This document shows positions 10,569 through 19,711 of a stretch of 41,303 nucleotides of DNA, in pieces (within the stretch, counting starts at the first letter, position 1; each line of letters starts with the position of its first letter). Below the pieces are notes generated by a model. That model was not told where the DNA came from. It saw nothing but the letters and a program-made list of their open reading frames with translations, and did not search any database. The stretch spans positions 1-41,303 of the forward strand of contig JAEYVE010000208.1 of assembly GCA_023432025.1 (NCBI GenBank). The letters are read 5' to 3'. The DNA comes from Pseudomonadota bacterium (GTDB lineage Bacteria > Myxococcota_A > Polyangia > Polyangiales > Polyangiaceae). A program made the translations under genes and the position numbers.

Positions 10569-11834
10569 GTGACTCGAAGGCTCTCGATTCCTCTGTGGTG
10601 CGTGGCCGCGACGCTCGTCTCCGCCCACGTGCTCGCTCAGAGCGCCTCCCCACAAAGCGCCTCCCCACAAGGCTCTTCGAGCAGCACCTGGACCGCGAGC
10701 AGCCTGAGCGTGCTTTGGCGCATCGGCGACTGGGGTCCGGCGTGTGGCCCTGCACCGAGCGGGGGCTCGGAAGCAGGCGGCTCCGTCACGGTGGAGGACG
10801 ATGGAAAAGTCCTCACGCTGCGCGGTCTCGGGCGCACCTATCGAAGCGACCAATGTTGGGAAAAGCTCCCCGGCCTCATCACGAAGAGCTCCGGCGCTGG
10901 GGGCTCGACGCGTCGAACCGTTTGCAAAAGTGCGCCCGGAGACCCGCGCCAAACCACCCTCACGACGACGTGGACGATTCGGCCGGACGCGCTCTACTTC
11001 GATGAGGCCGGGCAGTATCAGTTCGTCGTCGAAGGACAGAACTGCACCGCCAGCGTGCGGCGGACACGCGTCATACGACGCGCCGCAGAGCCAGCTCGTG
11101 AGCCCGCCTCGGCGTCGCCGTCGGCGGTCCTTCCCTCCGCACCCGAGGTCACTCCGCCCCCAACCCCGAGCGCGGTTCCCGCACGAAAACCCTGTGCACA
11201 CCCGGGCCCAGCGCGACGCCTCGAGGTGACCCCCGCGCAAAAGCTCATGCTGCCGGGTGAAAAATTCACGTTTCGCTCCGTCGTGCGAGACGCCTCCGGC
11301 TGTGTGCTGAGCACCCACCCGCAATGGTCCATTCGACGTGGCGAAGAGCTCGGACAGCTCGTCGGGCCGGGAACCCTCGAGGCCACCGCAGGCGCGGCTG
11401 ATGGCACTCTGGAGCTTCGAGCCACGCTCGACGGAAAGTTCGTCGACGTCTCGGCGTTGATCGTGTCCAAGGATCGGTACGAGGCGCTGCTCGCCGGAGG
11501 CAGCTACCGCGAGACCGGGGAATCGAAAGAAAGCGCGGTAACGACGCTTGCCGGCGCGACCATCGACGCCGACGCGCAGGTGATCCAAAAGCCACAGAGC
11601 CGACTGCCGTGGGTCGTCTTGGGTCTGGCAGCGACCCTCGTCGCTGTGGCCGCAGCTTGGTTCGGCTTGGGACGCAAACGGGCCCCTGCCCGCCCCGAAC
11701 AGCCGCCCGAGGCGCCACCTCCACCCTCGGCCGCTCCGCCGCCCGAGAAGATTTGCCCCGTGTGCGGGGAGGTTTACCCGCCGACCCATGAGTTCTGCGG
11801 CAGGGACGGCGCGCAGCTCTTGCGGATGAATTGA
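10569..11834 (+). CDS. Membrane protein with extracytoplasmic Ig-like domain and cytoplasmic zinc ribbon
   Basis: 421 residues from GTG 10569, about 8 nt after GGCGGA. The start is chosen because it opens a signal sequence (RRLSIPLWCVAATLVSAHVLAQS). Residues about 45-185 form a Cys-containing extracytoplasmic domain I do not recognise. A Pro/Ala/Ser linker follows, then a bacterial Ig-like domain (about 220-320, RLEVTPAQKLMLPGEKFTF to LELRATLDGKFVDVSALIV). One membrane helix follows at about 347-369 (WVVLGLAATLVAVAAAWFGLG) with a positive RKRAPAR after it, so the C-terminus is cytoplasmic. The C-terminus is a Pro-rich linker ending in a compact zinc ribbon: Cys396, Cys399, His407, Cys410 (CPVCGEVYPPTHEFCG). 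It lies next to another zinc-ribbon membrane protein and divergent from OmpA, suggesting an envelope-spanning role. Function is unknown. Confidence 0.8.
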   Translation: MTRRLSIPLWCVAATLVSAHVLAQSASPQSASPQGSSSSTWTASSLSVLWRIGDWGPACGPAPSGGSEAGGSVTVEDDGKVLTLRGLGRTYRSDQCWEKLPGLITKSSGAGGSTRRTVCKSAPGDPRQTTLTTTWTIRPDALYFDEAGQYQFVVEGQNCTASVRRTRVIRRAAEPAREPASASPSAVLPSAPEVTPPPTPSAVPARKPCAHPGPARRLEVTPAQKLMLPGEKFTFRSVVRDASGCVLSTHPQWSIRRGEELGQLVGPGTLEATAGAADGTLELRATLDGKFVDVSALIVSKDRYEALLAGGSYRETGESKESAVTTLAGATIDADAQVIQKPQSRLPWVVLGLAATLVAVAAAWFGLGRKRAPARPEQPPEAPPPPSAAPPPEKICPVCGEVYPPTHEFCGRDGAQLLRMN

Positions 11835-11975
11835 GGCCCGCACACACGCCCAGGTTCACGCACACCGTGCGCGCGGGGGCGTACGCAGCTGGCGCTCGCG
11901 CACTCGGTTGCCACCGTGACGGGGTCAGTCCGAGGAAGCCATTGTTCGGGAAGTCGGGCCGAAGCGCGATGTTTT

Positions 11976-11984
11976 TGCTAAGGT
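11976..11984 (+). promoter_or_regulatory. Possible extended -10 element upstream of the GltJ-like gene
   Basis: TGC followed by TAAGGT (TGn-TAnnnT type), 85 bp before the ATG at 12070 and just after an unusual T-run in GC-rich DNA. No recognisable -35 hexamer is at 17 bp. Confidence 0.3.
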
Positions 11985-12069
11985 CTGCTCTCGCTCGCGC
12001 CGCGTGCGATGCACCACGCACTCACTCGGACGAGCGGCGTCCTGCGCCTTCCGGAGACGAGTTCGAACG

Positions 12070-13617
12070 ATGAAAATCACCTGCGACGCGTGCGGCTCGA
12101 AGTACTCCATCGCCGACGACAAGGTTCGAGGAAAGCGAGTCAAAGTTCGCTGCAAGAGCTGCCAAGCGTCCATCCTGGTCGATGGCACATCGACGGGTGA
12201 TGGGTCCGCCGGCGAAGACGAGGGCATCCTCGAAGACGCCTCCATTGCTCCCGCGATTCCTTCGTCACCGGACAAGCCCAAGCTTCCGTCCGGTACGTGG
12301 TCCGTCAATCTGAGCGACGACGACTCGCGCGACATGACGACGGCTCAGGTCGTCGCCGCATGGCAAAAGGGCGAAGTCACTTCGGACGCGTACGTCTGGA
12401 AGGACGGCATGGACGACTGGACTCCCATCCAGGACGTCCCTGAGCTGCGCCAGAAGCTCGGGCCCGCACGCCCTGCCGCACCGGCAAAGCCTGCCACCGT
12501 TGCGAGGCCAGCGGCCCGCGCCAGTATTGCCGACGACGGCGTCACGACCAGCGCCAACGTCGCCAAGCCCGTCGGCAAAGGACGCGCCGGCAGCATGGAC
12601 GACCTCTTCGGTGGCATCGATTTCGCCGGCAAGGACGAAGACCAGACGGCCGCAGCGCCGACCGCTGCCGCCGAGGAAAAGCCCCGCGGCGCGCGCAACG
12701 AGAGCTCGGTGCTCTTCTCGCTCGATGCGCTCAAGGCAGGCGTAGAAGCGGAAACTGCCGTCGCCGCTCCGCCCGCAAAGCTCAGTGACGATCCGTTCAA
12801 CCTGGGAAGCGGCGGTGGAACCTTCGGCGGAGGATTCGGCGGTTTCGGCAACGCCGCGGATCTCCTGACCGCGCCCGTGAAGGAGCCGCCACGCCCTGTC
12901 GTTCAAGCCAGCCCGGCGGTCGCCTCAGCGCCGAAGGGTGGCGGACAGAAGCGCAAGGGTCTCCTCATCGGCGTCGTCGTCGGTGTGCTCGCTTTGGGCG
13001 GCGCTGCTTTTGCGATGCTCGGCAGCGGGGACGACAAGACGGAAGAGCAAACCGCGGGAAGCGAAGACACCGCAAAGAACGACGCGGCCGCCGAGGCCGA
13101 GAAGAAGGCCATGGCTGAGCAGCTCGCCAAAGCCGAGCAAGAAAAGAAGGCCATGGCTGAGCAGCTCGCCAAGGCCGAAGAAGAAAAGAAGCAGGCCGAA
13201 GCGAGCGCCGCAGAAGCCGCCAAGAAGGAAGAGGAAAAGCCGGCGGACACGGCCAAGCCCGCAGAAGCCAAGGCCACCGAAACCAAGACCGTCACGGCAT
13301 CCGCCGCCAAGACGGAGCCCAAGCCAGCCGCCGCGGCCGCTCCCGCAGCGGGCATCGACATGGGCGCAGTCAAGTCGGCGCTCGGCGCGGCCTCCGCGAA
13401 GGCGGCGAGCTGCTCCAAGCCCGGCGGGCCCACGGGCACCGGCAAGGCTCAGGTCACGTTCGCTCCGAGCGGCCGCGTGACGAACGCGGTGGTGACCGGG
13501 GGCTCCTTCGGCGGCACGGCGGTGGGCGGCTGCGTGGCTTCGACGTTCCGCGCCGCTCGCGTACCGGCGTTCTCCGGCGCGCCCGTCACGGTGGCCAAAA
13601 GCTTCACCGTTCGATAA
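12070..13617 (+). CDS. GltJ/AgmX-like protein: zinc ribbon, GYF_2, TM, TonB-like C-terminal domain
   Basis: 515 residues. Residues 1-40 form an N-terminal cytoplasmic zinc ribbon (Cys5, Cys8, Cys28, Cys31; ITCDACGSKYSIADDKV). A GYF_2-type domain covers about residues 75-125 (WSVNLSDDDSRDMT to AYVWKDGMDDWTPIQDVPEL). A long low-complexity cytoplasmic linker follows, with one TM helix at about 297-318 (LLIGVVVGVLALGGAAFAML). A periplasmic Ala/Lys/Glu coiled-coil stalk contains an 11-residue repeat (KKAMAEQLAKA twice). The C-terminal AgmX/PglI (TonB-like) domain has two Cys that could form a disulfide (AASCSKPG and GGCVAS). This is the architecture of Myxococcus GltJ, whose zinc ribbon and GYF regions contact polarity and motility regulators. 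No other Glt genes are nearby, so the orthology is uncertain. ATG 12070 starts exactly at the zinc ribbon. It ends in a strong terminator. Confidence 0.88.
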   Translation: MKITCDACGSKYSIADDKVRGKRVKVRCKSCQASILVDGTSTGDGSAGEDEGILEDASIAPAIPSSPDKPKLPSGTWSVNLSDDDSRDMTTAQVVAAWQKGEVTSDAYVWKDGMDDWTPIQDVPELRQKLGPARPAAPAKPATVARPAARASIADDGVTTSANVAKPVGKGRAGSMDDLFGGIDFAGKDEDQTAAAPTAAAEEKPRGARNESSVLFSLDALKAGVEAETAVAAPPAKLSDDPFNLGSGGGTFGGGFGGFGNAADLLTAPVKEPPRPVVQASPAVASAPKGGGQKRKGLLIGVVVGVLALGGAAFAMLGSGDDKTEEQTAGSEDTAKNDAAAEAEKKAMAEQLAKAEQEKKAMAEQLAKAEEEKKQAEASAAEAAKKEEEKPADTAKPAEAKATETKTVTASAAKTEPKPAAAAAPAAGIDMGAVKSALGAASAKAASCSKPGGPTGTGKAQVTFAPSGRVTNAVVTGGSFGGTAVGGCVASTFRAARVPAFSGAPVTVAKSFTVR

Positions 13618-13633
13618 CGAGCACCTGGGGGAG

Positions 13634-13672
13634 GAGAGCGGCGCGCCCGAAGGCTGCGCCGCTCTCGCTTTT
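13634..13672 (+). terminator. Rho-independent terminator after the GltJ-like gene
   Basis: A perfect 11-bp stem (GAGAGCGGCGC at 13634-13644 with 13656-13666), an 11-nt loop and a GCTTTT tail. It lies in the 54 bp between this gene and the convergent recD2 stop. Confidence 0.85.
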
Positions 13673-15873
13673 CAGACAGACGACGCGCCGAGAGCGCGCA
13701 AGCGCTCCGCCAAGCGCGTGAGCCGTTGCTCCTTGCGGGTCTCACCGAGCGCAATGCCGAGCGCCTTGGGATCCGCGACGAGCACGCAGAGCTTTTTTGC
13801 GCGAGTGACGGCCGTGTAGAGCAAGTTGCGCGACAGCATCACGAAGTGCGTCGTGAGCAGCGGCAGCACCACGGCGGGGTACTCGCTGCCCTGGCTTTTG
13901 TGAATGCTGGTGGCGTACGCCAAGACGAGCGCCTCGAGGTCGCCGCGTTCGTAGTCGACCTCGCGATCGTCGAAACGCACGCGCAGCTTGCGCTCTTCTG
14001 CGTTCGCCGAGACCACCTCGCCGACGTCTCCGTTGAAGACGTCCTTGTCGTAGTCGTTCTTGGTTTGAAGCACCTTGTCGCCCACGCGCAGGGCGACGCT
14101 GCCCACCTCGACGCCCTCGCCTGACGGGTTCAGCATGGCCTGCAGATCGCGGTTCAGCACCAAGGTGCCGGCCGGGCCCTTGTGCATGGGCGTGAGCACC
14201 TGCACGTCGCGCTTTGGATCCAGGCCGAAGCGCTTGGGAATGCGCTCGACGACGACTTGCTCGATCAAGCTCTGTGCGCGCTCCGGATCTCGGCACTCGA
14301 TGACGAAGAAATCTCCGTTCGGATCCGTCGCACCCTGGGGCTCTTCACCGCGCAAAATGCGGTGGGAGTTTTCGACGATGCCGCTCTGGCCCGCCTGCCG
14401 AAAAATAACGTCGAGCCGCGCTACGGCGATTTCCCCGCTGTCGATGAGGTCCCTCAAGAACGCGCCGGGGCCGACCGAGGGCAGCTGATCCGCGTCGCCG
14501 ACCACGACGAGCCGCGCGTGATCCGGCAGCGCAGCGAGCAGCGCCGCGGCGAGCGCGACGTCGATCATGGAGGCTTCGTCCACGATGAGCATGTCGACCT
14601 CGAGCGGCGACTCCACGTTCCGCTGAAAACGACCGCTGCGCGCGTCGACCTCCAGCAGTCGATGAATGGTGCTCGCCTCGTGGCCGGTCGACTCCGCGAG
14701 GCGCTTTGCGGCGCGTCCCGTCGGCGCCGCCAGGCGCACTCGGAGGCTGGAGCGCTCTGCCACGCTGAGCACCGCGCGCACGATCGTGGTCTTGCCGACG
14801 CCGGGGCCACCGGTAATGACGACGACCTTTTCTCGACCTGCGGCCTCGACCGCGCGCCTCTGCGCCGGCGCGAGCTCGATGCCGCGCTGTCGTTCGAAAT
14901 CCCCGAGCGCTGCCTCGAGGAGCGGCAAGGGCTGACTCGGCGCTCGGCGCAGTTGGTCGATGCGCTCGGCGACGGTCTTTTCTGCGCGGTGCAGGCGCGC
15001 CAGGAAAACCTCGTCGTCCTCCACCACGACTCTTTCGCTCGCCCAAAGCGCGTCGATGGCGGTGGCGACGTGCGCCGAATCCACCTCCAGCATGAGCGCC
15101 GCTCGCTCCTCCAAGAGGCTCTTCGGAGCGAACACGTGGCCCGAGTCCGCGAGCGCGCCGAGCTCGTGAACGACGCCTGCCTGAACGCGCTCCGGGTGAT
15201 CTCCCTTGATGCCCTGCGAGCGCGCGATACGGTCGGCCGTCTTGAAACCCACGCCGCTCACCTCGAGCGCGAGGCGGTACGGGGTTTGTTGCACCACCTC
15301 GGCGGCGCGGTCGCCGTAGTGTCGAACGATGCGCGCGGCGAGTGACGTGCTGGCCCCCTGCGACTGGAGCAGAAGCATGACGTTGCTCAGCGCGCGTTGG
15401 TCGGTCCAACCTTTGCGGATCTCGGCGACGCGCCCTTCCCCGAGCCCGCCCACCTCGCGCAAACGCCAAGGCTCGTTGTCGAGCACCCGCAACGTGTCGA
15501 GCCCGAAGGCGCGCACGATGCGCTTGGCGAATCCAGGGCCAATGCCCGGAATCACCCCCGACGCCAGATATCTCTCGAGGCCCTCGAGCGTGTCCGGCTC
15601 CAGAACCACCAAGCTCTCGACGCGCAGCTGCTCCCCATGACGAGCGTCCGTTTCCAAGCGGCCCGTCACACGCACCCGCACGCCGGGTCCAACCGCGGGG
15701 AAGCTGCCGACGACGACCAACGCGGTTCGTCCCGATGCCGCCTCGCCTTCCAGCTTCCCGATGCGAACGACGCGAAAGCCCGTCCCTTCGTTCTCGAAGG
15801 TGACGCGTTCGACCTCGCCCATCACGGTCGTGGACACCAAAGAGTCGTGCCACGGCGGCCCCGCACGAAGCAA
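13672..15873 (-). CDS. recD2: RecD2-type ATP-dependent 5'-3' DNA helicase
   Basis: Superfamily-1B helicase of the RecD2/YrrC class, found in bacteria as a stand-alone enzyme rather than within RecBCD. 733 residues. The N-terminal OB-like region has VTFENEGTGFRVVRIG. Helix-hairpin-helix elements follow (SGVIPGIGPGFAKRIV; a second at EVSGVGFKTADRIA), which separate RecD2 from RecD. Helicase motifs: Walker A GGPGVGKTT, Ia APTGRAAKRL, Walker B IVDEASMID, III GDADQLPSVGPG, IV DVIFRQA, and V/VI TSIHKSQGSEYPAVV and LLYTAVTRAKK. The start is TTG at 15873 with GAGG four bases upstream. GTG 15837 and ATG 15822 are in-frame alternatives closer to the conserved region. It is transcribed alone toward the GltJ-like terminator. 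Confidence 0.95.
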   Translation of the reverse strand: MLRAGPPWHDSLVSTTVMGEVERVTFENEGTGFRVVRIGKLEGEAASGRTALVVVGSFPAVGPGVRVRVTGRLETDARHGEQLRVESLVVLEPDTLEGLERYLASGVIPGIGPGFAKRIVRAFGLDTLRVLDNEPWRLREVGGLGEGRVAEIRKGWTDQRALSNVMLLLQSQGASTSLAARIVRHYGDRAAEVVQQTPYRLALEVSGVGFKTADRIARSQGIKGDHPERVQAGVVHELGALADSGHVFAPKSLLEERAALMLEVDSAHVATAIDALWASERVVVEDDEVFLARLHRAEKTVAERIDQLRRAPSQPLPLLEAALGDFERQRGIELAPAQRRAVEAAGREKVVVITGGPGVGKTTIVRAVLSVAERSSLRVRLAAPTGRAAKRLAESTGHEASTIHRLLEVDARSGRFQRNVESPLEVDMLIVDEASMIDVALAAALLAALPDHARLVVVGDADQLPSVGPGAFLRDLIDSGEIAVARLDVIFRQAGQSGIVENSHRILRGEEPQGATDPNGDFFVIECRDPERAQSLIEQVVVERIPKRFGLDPKRDVQVLTPMHKGPAGTLVLNRDLQAMLNPSGEGVEVGSVALRVGDKVLQTKNDYDKDVFNGDVGEVVSANAEERKLRVRFDDREVDYERGDLEALVLAYATSIHKSQGSEYPAVVLPLLTTHFVMLSRNLLYTAVTRAKKLCVLVADPKALGIALGETRKEQRLTRLAERLRALGASSV

Positions 15874-16149
15874 CTCGCCTCGGCGGAGAGCCTCGCCACG
15901 TCAGCGCAGCGGAGCGCGCTGATGCGCCGCGCACAGGACAAAAAGAACGGAAATAAAAGCCGCCACGAAGAACGCAGGGCCCCGCACGTCACCTGATCCA
16001 CCTCGGATTCGCGCGAAGGTATCGGCAAACCCGCGAGCCTCGCTATGCTCGGAGTGCGGTCTGCGGCAGTTTCGTCGTGGTCGCAACGCCGACGGAGAAT
16101 CGCTCGGCGTCGCCCGACGCGTCGTCAGTCGGAAGGTAGCTTGCACGTC

Positions 16150-18906
16150 ATGTTGTCACACCGCCATCATAGCCGCTGCGCCTGCGCTGGAGCGCCATTT
16201 GCCCTCGCGGGGACCGAACGAAAGTACGAACGGTCGAGGCCCTTCGTCACGACGCACCTGGTTCTCGACCTGACGCTCGATTTGGAGCGCAAGGCCGTCG
16301 AAGGCACCGCCACCCTGCACGTAGAGCGCCGGGGGCCCTTGGACGACGATTTGGTGCTGGACGCCGTGGGCTTCGAGCTGCGCCACGTTCGAGTGAAGAG
16401 CGGTCACGGCAAGGCCGTCGACGCAGACTACGTCTACGACGGGGATCAGATCCGCATCGCGCTGGGCAAGTTGTCTCGCGTCGAGGTCGAGGTCGCTTAC
16501 CGCGCGGTGCCGCGTCTGGGCCTCTACTTCCTGGCGCCCGATCGCCACGTGAAGAACCGCCCCAAGCAGGTGTGGAGCCAGTGCCAGGACGAAGACGCAC
16601 GGCACTGGTTTCCTTGCCAGGACAAGCCGCACGTCAAAATGACGACGGAGCTCCGCGTGCGCGTGCCACATGGCATGACGGTGCTCTCCAACGGCGAGTT
16701 GATCGAGAGCGAAACGCCGGCGCGCGGCAAGCAACCGTGGATGTTCCATTACGCGCTCCGCAACCCTCACCCGTCGTACCTCGTGACGCTCGTGGTCGGA
16801 GAATTCGCGGAAATGACGGGTGAAGCGCGCCTGCCGTCCGGACGCGTGGTGCCGCTCCGCTACCTCGTGCCCCCGGGCGAAGAGGAGCCAGGAGAGCGCG
16901 CGTTCTCGGAAACGCCGCACATGATCGAGCGCTTCTCGGAGATCATCGGCGTCGAGTATCCGTGGGAACGCTACTCGCAGGTCGTCGTGGCGGACTTCAT
17001 CTTCGGCGGCATGGAAAACACCACCGCCACCACCATGTACGAGCACATCCTGCTCGACGAGCGGGCCGCGCTGGACGTCGAATCCCACGACTTGGTTGCG
17101 CACGAGCTGGCGCACCAATGGTTCGGGGACCTGGTCACCTGCCGAGACTGGTCACACGCGTGGTTGAACGAAGGCTTCGCCACGTTTTTCGAAGGCATCG
17201 AGCGCGAGCTTCGCCTCGGCCGCGACGAGTACGAGCACGGCGTGGAGAGCGACCTGGCCGACTACTTGGGCGAAGCCACCGGCTCGTACCAACGGCCGAT
17301 CGTGTGTCGAGACTACGAAGAGCCCATCGATCTCTTCGACCGCCACCTCTACCAAAAGGGTGGACTCGTGCTCCACATGCTGCGGCGGACCCTCGGCGAC
17401 GCGGTCTTCTGGGGCGGCGTGCAAAAGTACGTACGCGCCCACGCGCACGGCATCGTCGAAACCAACGACCTGGTGCGTGCCTTGGAAGCCGAGAGCGGTC
17501 GCTCTCTCGAGCGCTTCTTCGATCAGTGGGTCTTTCGGCCCGGCCACCCGGTTCTCACCGTCCGCATCGGTTGGGAAAAGGGCCTTCTTACCGTTGATCT
17601 GGAGCAAGAACAGAAGGGCGAAGACACCGCGGTCTTCCACTTCCCGCTGGAAATCGAGCTCGAGGTTGCCGGCAAGCGCGAGCGCCATCGCCGTGAGGTG
17701 AAGAGCCGCAAGGAGTCGCTCGTCGTTCGACTCGAGCAGCGCCCTACTTGGGTGGCGTTCGATCCGGACTTTTTGGTGACGGCTCCAGTCACGCTCAAGG
17801 CGCCCTGTGACCTCTTGCGGGCGCAGCTCGAGAAGGCGCCGACCGCGCGCCTGCGGCGCGTGGCGGCAGAAGCGCTCGGCGAGCGCCAAGACCCGGCCAC
17901 CGTGAGCGCGCTCCGCGCGTGCTTGGAAAACACGGACGAGGCCTGGATGGTGCGAAACGAGGCCGCCGCAGCCCTGGGCCGCATCCAAGGCGCGGATGCC
18001 TTCAGCGCGCTCGAGGCAGGCGCAAAGCTCGCCCACCCGAAGGTGCGGCGAGCGGTGGCCACCGCGCTGGGGCGCTTCCGCACTCCGGAGGCAGCCTCCG
18101 TGCTCGATCACCTCGCCCGGAAGGACCGCAGCTACGTCGTCGCCAGCGCCGCCGCGCGCTCTCTCGGAAAAACGGGGGACAAACGCGCTTACGACACGTT
18201 GCAAGCGCTCTTGGGCGTCGACTCGTGGGCGGAGGTCGTGCGCGCCGGCGCGCTCGAGGGTCTGGCGACTCTGGGGGACGAACGGGCAGTGGACGCGCTC
18301 ATCGAGCGCACCAAGTACGGTCACCCCATGCGCGCGCGCCGCGCGGCGTTGGGCGCCCTCCCTCGTTTGGCCGAGGGGCGCAGGGTACGCGAGCATCTCA
18401 TCACCCTGCTCGGCGACACCGATCCCCACGTCCGCATCAGCGTGGTCGCGGCAATCGAAGAGCTCGGCGACACCAAGGCACGTGGCCCCTTGCACGCGCA
18501 CCTGGAGCACGAGCTGGAAGGCCGCGTGATTCGACGCATCAAGCAAGCGCTCGCCTCCTTGGGCGGCGACAAAAAGCGCGACATCCGCAAGCTGCGCGAA
18601 GAAACAGAAAAGCTCCGGGACGAGCTCGGCGAGCTCAAGACCCGCCTCTCCAAGCTGGAGCAGACCCAAGACGCGGTCGGCGAAGCGGCGCACGGTCAAG
18701 GCGCGGACGCGCGACTAAAAGCCCCGTCGACGAACAAGGCCGACGCTCCACGCGGCAGCAAACGCACGCAGGCGAGTGGAGCGAAGGCGCCGAGGGCCGT
18801 CGCCAAGGCCTCGGCCAAGAAGGGCAAGGTCGGTCGGGCGCCAGCGCCCGCCGCCAAGCAGCTAAAGGGTGCCAAGAAGCCCAAGAAGCCCAAGAAGCGA
18901 ATGTGA
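16150..18906 (+). CDS. M1-family aminopeptidase fused to HEAT repeats, coiled coil and basic tail
   Basis: 918 residues. The N-terminal half is an M1 metallopeptidase: beta-sandwich domain, substrate motif GGMEN (286-290, usually GAMEN), zinc motif HELAHQW (His318, Glu319, His322) with third ligand Glu341 in WLNEGFATFF, and the catalytic-Tyr segment YQKGG. All catalytic residues are present. In place of the usual ERAP1_C domain, residues about 550-805 are HEAT-like repeats (recurring RRAVATALGRFRTPEA-type helix pairs). A coiled coil follows (about 807-845, KLREETEKLRDELGELKTRL), then a Lys/Ala/Pro tail ending KKPKKPKKRM, histone-H1-like in composition. ATG 16150 follows GGAAGG. An earlier in-frame start at 16045 adds only an Arg-rich stretch. 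There is no convincing signal peptide, so it is probably cytoplasmic. Its stop is 11 bp before the enoyl-CoA hydratase start. Confidence 0.92.
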   Translation: MLSHRHHSRCACAGAPFALAGTERKYERSRPFVTTHLVLDLTLDLERKAVEGTATLHVERRGPLDDDLVLDAVGFELRHVRVKSGHGKAVDADYVYDGDQIRIALGKLSRVEVEVAYRAVPRLGLYFLAPDRHVKNRPKQVWSQCQDEDARHWFPCQDKPHVKMTTELRVRVPHGMTVLSNGELIESETPARGKQPWMFHYALRNPHPSYLVTLVVGEFAEMTGEARLPSGRVVPLRYLVPPGEEEPGERAFSETPHMIERFSEIIGVEYPWERYSQVVVADFIFGGMENTTATTMYEHILLDERAALDVESHDLVAHELAHQWFGDLVTCRDWSHAWLNEGFATFFEGIERELRLGRDEYEHGVESDLADYLGEATGSYQRPIVCRDYEEPIDLFDRHLYQKGGLVLHMLRRTLGDAVFWGGVQKYVRAHAHGIVETNDLVRALEAESGRSLERFFDQWVFRPGHPVLTVRIGWEKGLLTVDLEQEQKGEDTAVFHFPLEIELEVAGKRERHRREVKSRKESLVVRLEQRPTWVAFDPDFLVTAPVTLKAPCDLLRAQLEKAPTARLRRVAAEALGERQDPATVSALRACLENTDEAWMVRNEAAAALGRIQGADAFSALEAGAKLAHPKVRRAVATALGRFRTPEAASVLDHLARKDRSYVVASAAARSLGKTGDKRAYDTLQALLGVDSWAEVVRAGALEGLATLGDERAVDALIERTKYGHPMRARRAALGALPRLAEGRRVREHLITLLGDTDPHVRISVVAAIEELGDTKARGPLHAHLEHELEGRVIRRIKQALASLGGDKKRDIRKLREETEKLRDELGELKTRLSKLEQTQDAVGEAAHGQGADARLKAPSTNKADAPRGSKRTQASGAKAPRAVAKASAKKGKVGRAPAPAAKQLKGAKKPKKPKKRM

Positions 18907-18917
18907 GGGGGGAGCGC

Positions 18918-19706
18918 ATGAACGAAGAGCTGGTCACCTGCGAGCGACGCGACAGCGTGGCAATCGTCACGCTGAGCCGCCCCGCCAAACGCAACGCGCT
19001 CTCCCGCGCGCTGCTGTCGCGTTTGGGAGAGCTGGGGCGCGATCTGTTGGCGGACGAAACTCTCAGGCTCGTGGTCGTCACGGGCGCGGGGGACAAGGCG
19101 TTCTGTGCCGGCGCGGATCTGGAGGAGCGCGCCCACATGAACGACGACGAAGTGCGGGCCCAACTCGCCGCGTACCGACGGGAGCTTTCCTGGCTCTCGA
19201 GCCCTCGCCTGCCGAGCTTGGCGGCGATGAACGGCGTCGCTCTGGGCGGCGGGCTGGAGCTGGCGCTGTGCTGTGATTTTCGGGTGGCTCACGCTTCGGC
19301 CATCCTGGGGCTCGTCGAAACGAGCCTGGGAGTCATTCCCGGCGCCGGCGGCACGCAGCGGTTGACGCGCGTGGTGGGCGAAGCCCGCGCCAAGGAGCTC
19401 ATTTTGCTCGCGCGCAAGTTGAAGGCAGAGGAGGCGTTCGCGCTCGGCCTCGTGAACGTCGTGCTGGACGGACCGCACGAGCAGTTCGTCGACCGTGCGC
19501 TCGAATGGGCCGGGCCGCTGCTGCGCGCTGCTCCGCTCGCCACCCGAGCGGCCCTCTCGGCCATTCAGGCGGCGTCGGACCTGGACCTCGCGCAGGGCCT
19601 CGAGCGTGAGCTCGTGGAGTACGAACGCTGCCTCGCCAGCGAGGACCGGCGGGAGGCCCTCGCCGCGTTTCGTGAAAAGCGCGCCCCGATCTTCCGCGGC
19701 CGCTAG
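18918..19706 (+). CDS. Enoyl-CoA hydratase/isomerase family protein
   Basis: 262 residues of the crotonase fold, catalysing hydration or isomerisation of enoyl-CoA thioesters. The oxyanion-hole segment is AFCAGADLEE, and the second half-site NGVALGGGLELALCCDFRVA contains the first catalytic Glu. LVETSLGVIPGAGGTQRL supplies the second Glu at the position used by true hydratases, so hydratase activity is likely. Overall pattern and the GGTQRL/KELILLARKLKAEEA segment resemble the AUH/methylglutaconyl-CoA or short-chain enoyl-CoA hydratase subgroup, but the substrate cannot be set from sequence. ATG 18918 follows GGGGGGAG and lies 11 bp after the aminopeptidase stop, so the two are probably co-transcribed despite unrelated functions. 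The TAG stop is 5 bp from the convergent methyltransferase stop. Confidence 0.93.
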   Translation: MNEELVTCERRDSVAIVTLSRPAKRNALSRALLSRLGELGRDLLADETLRLVVVTGAGDKAFCAGADLEERAHMNDDEVRAQLAAYRRELSWLSSPRLPSLAAMNGVALGGGLELALCCDFRVAHASAILGLVETSLGVIPGAGGTQRLTRVVGEARAKELILLARKLKAEEAFALGLVNVVLDGPHEQFVDRALEWAGPLLRAAPLATRAALSAIQAASDLDLAQGLERELVEYERCLASEDRREALAAFREKRAPIFRGR

Positions 19707-19711
19707 AGGAG

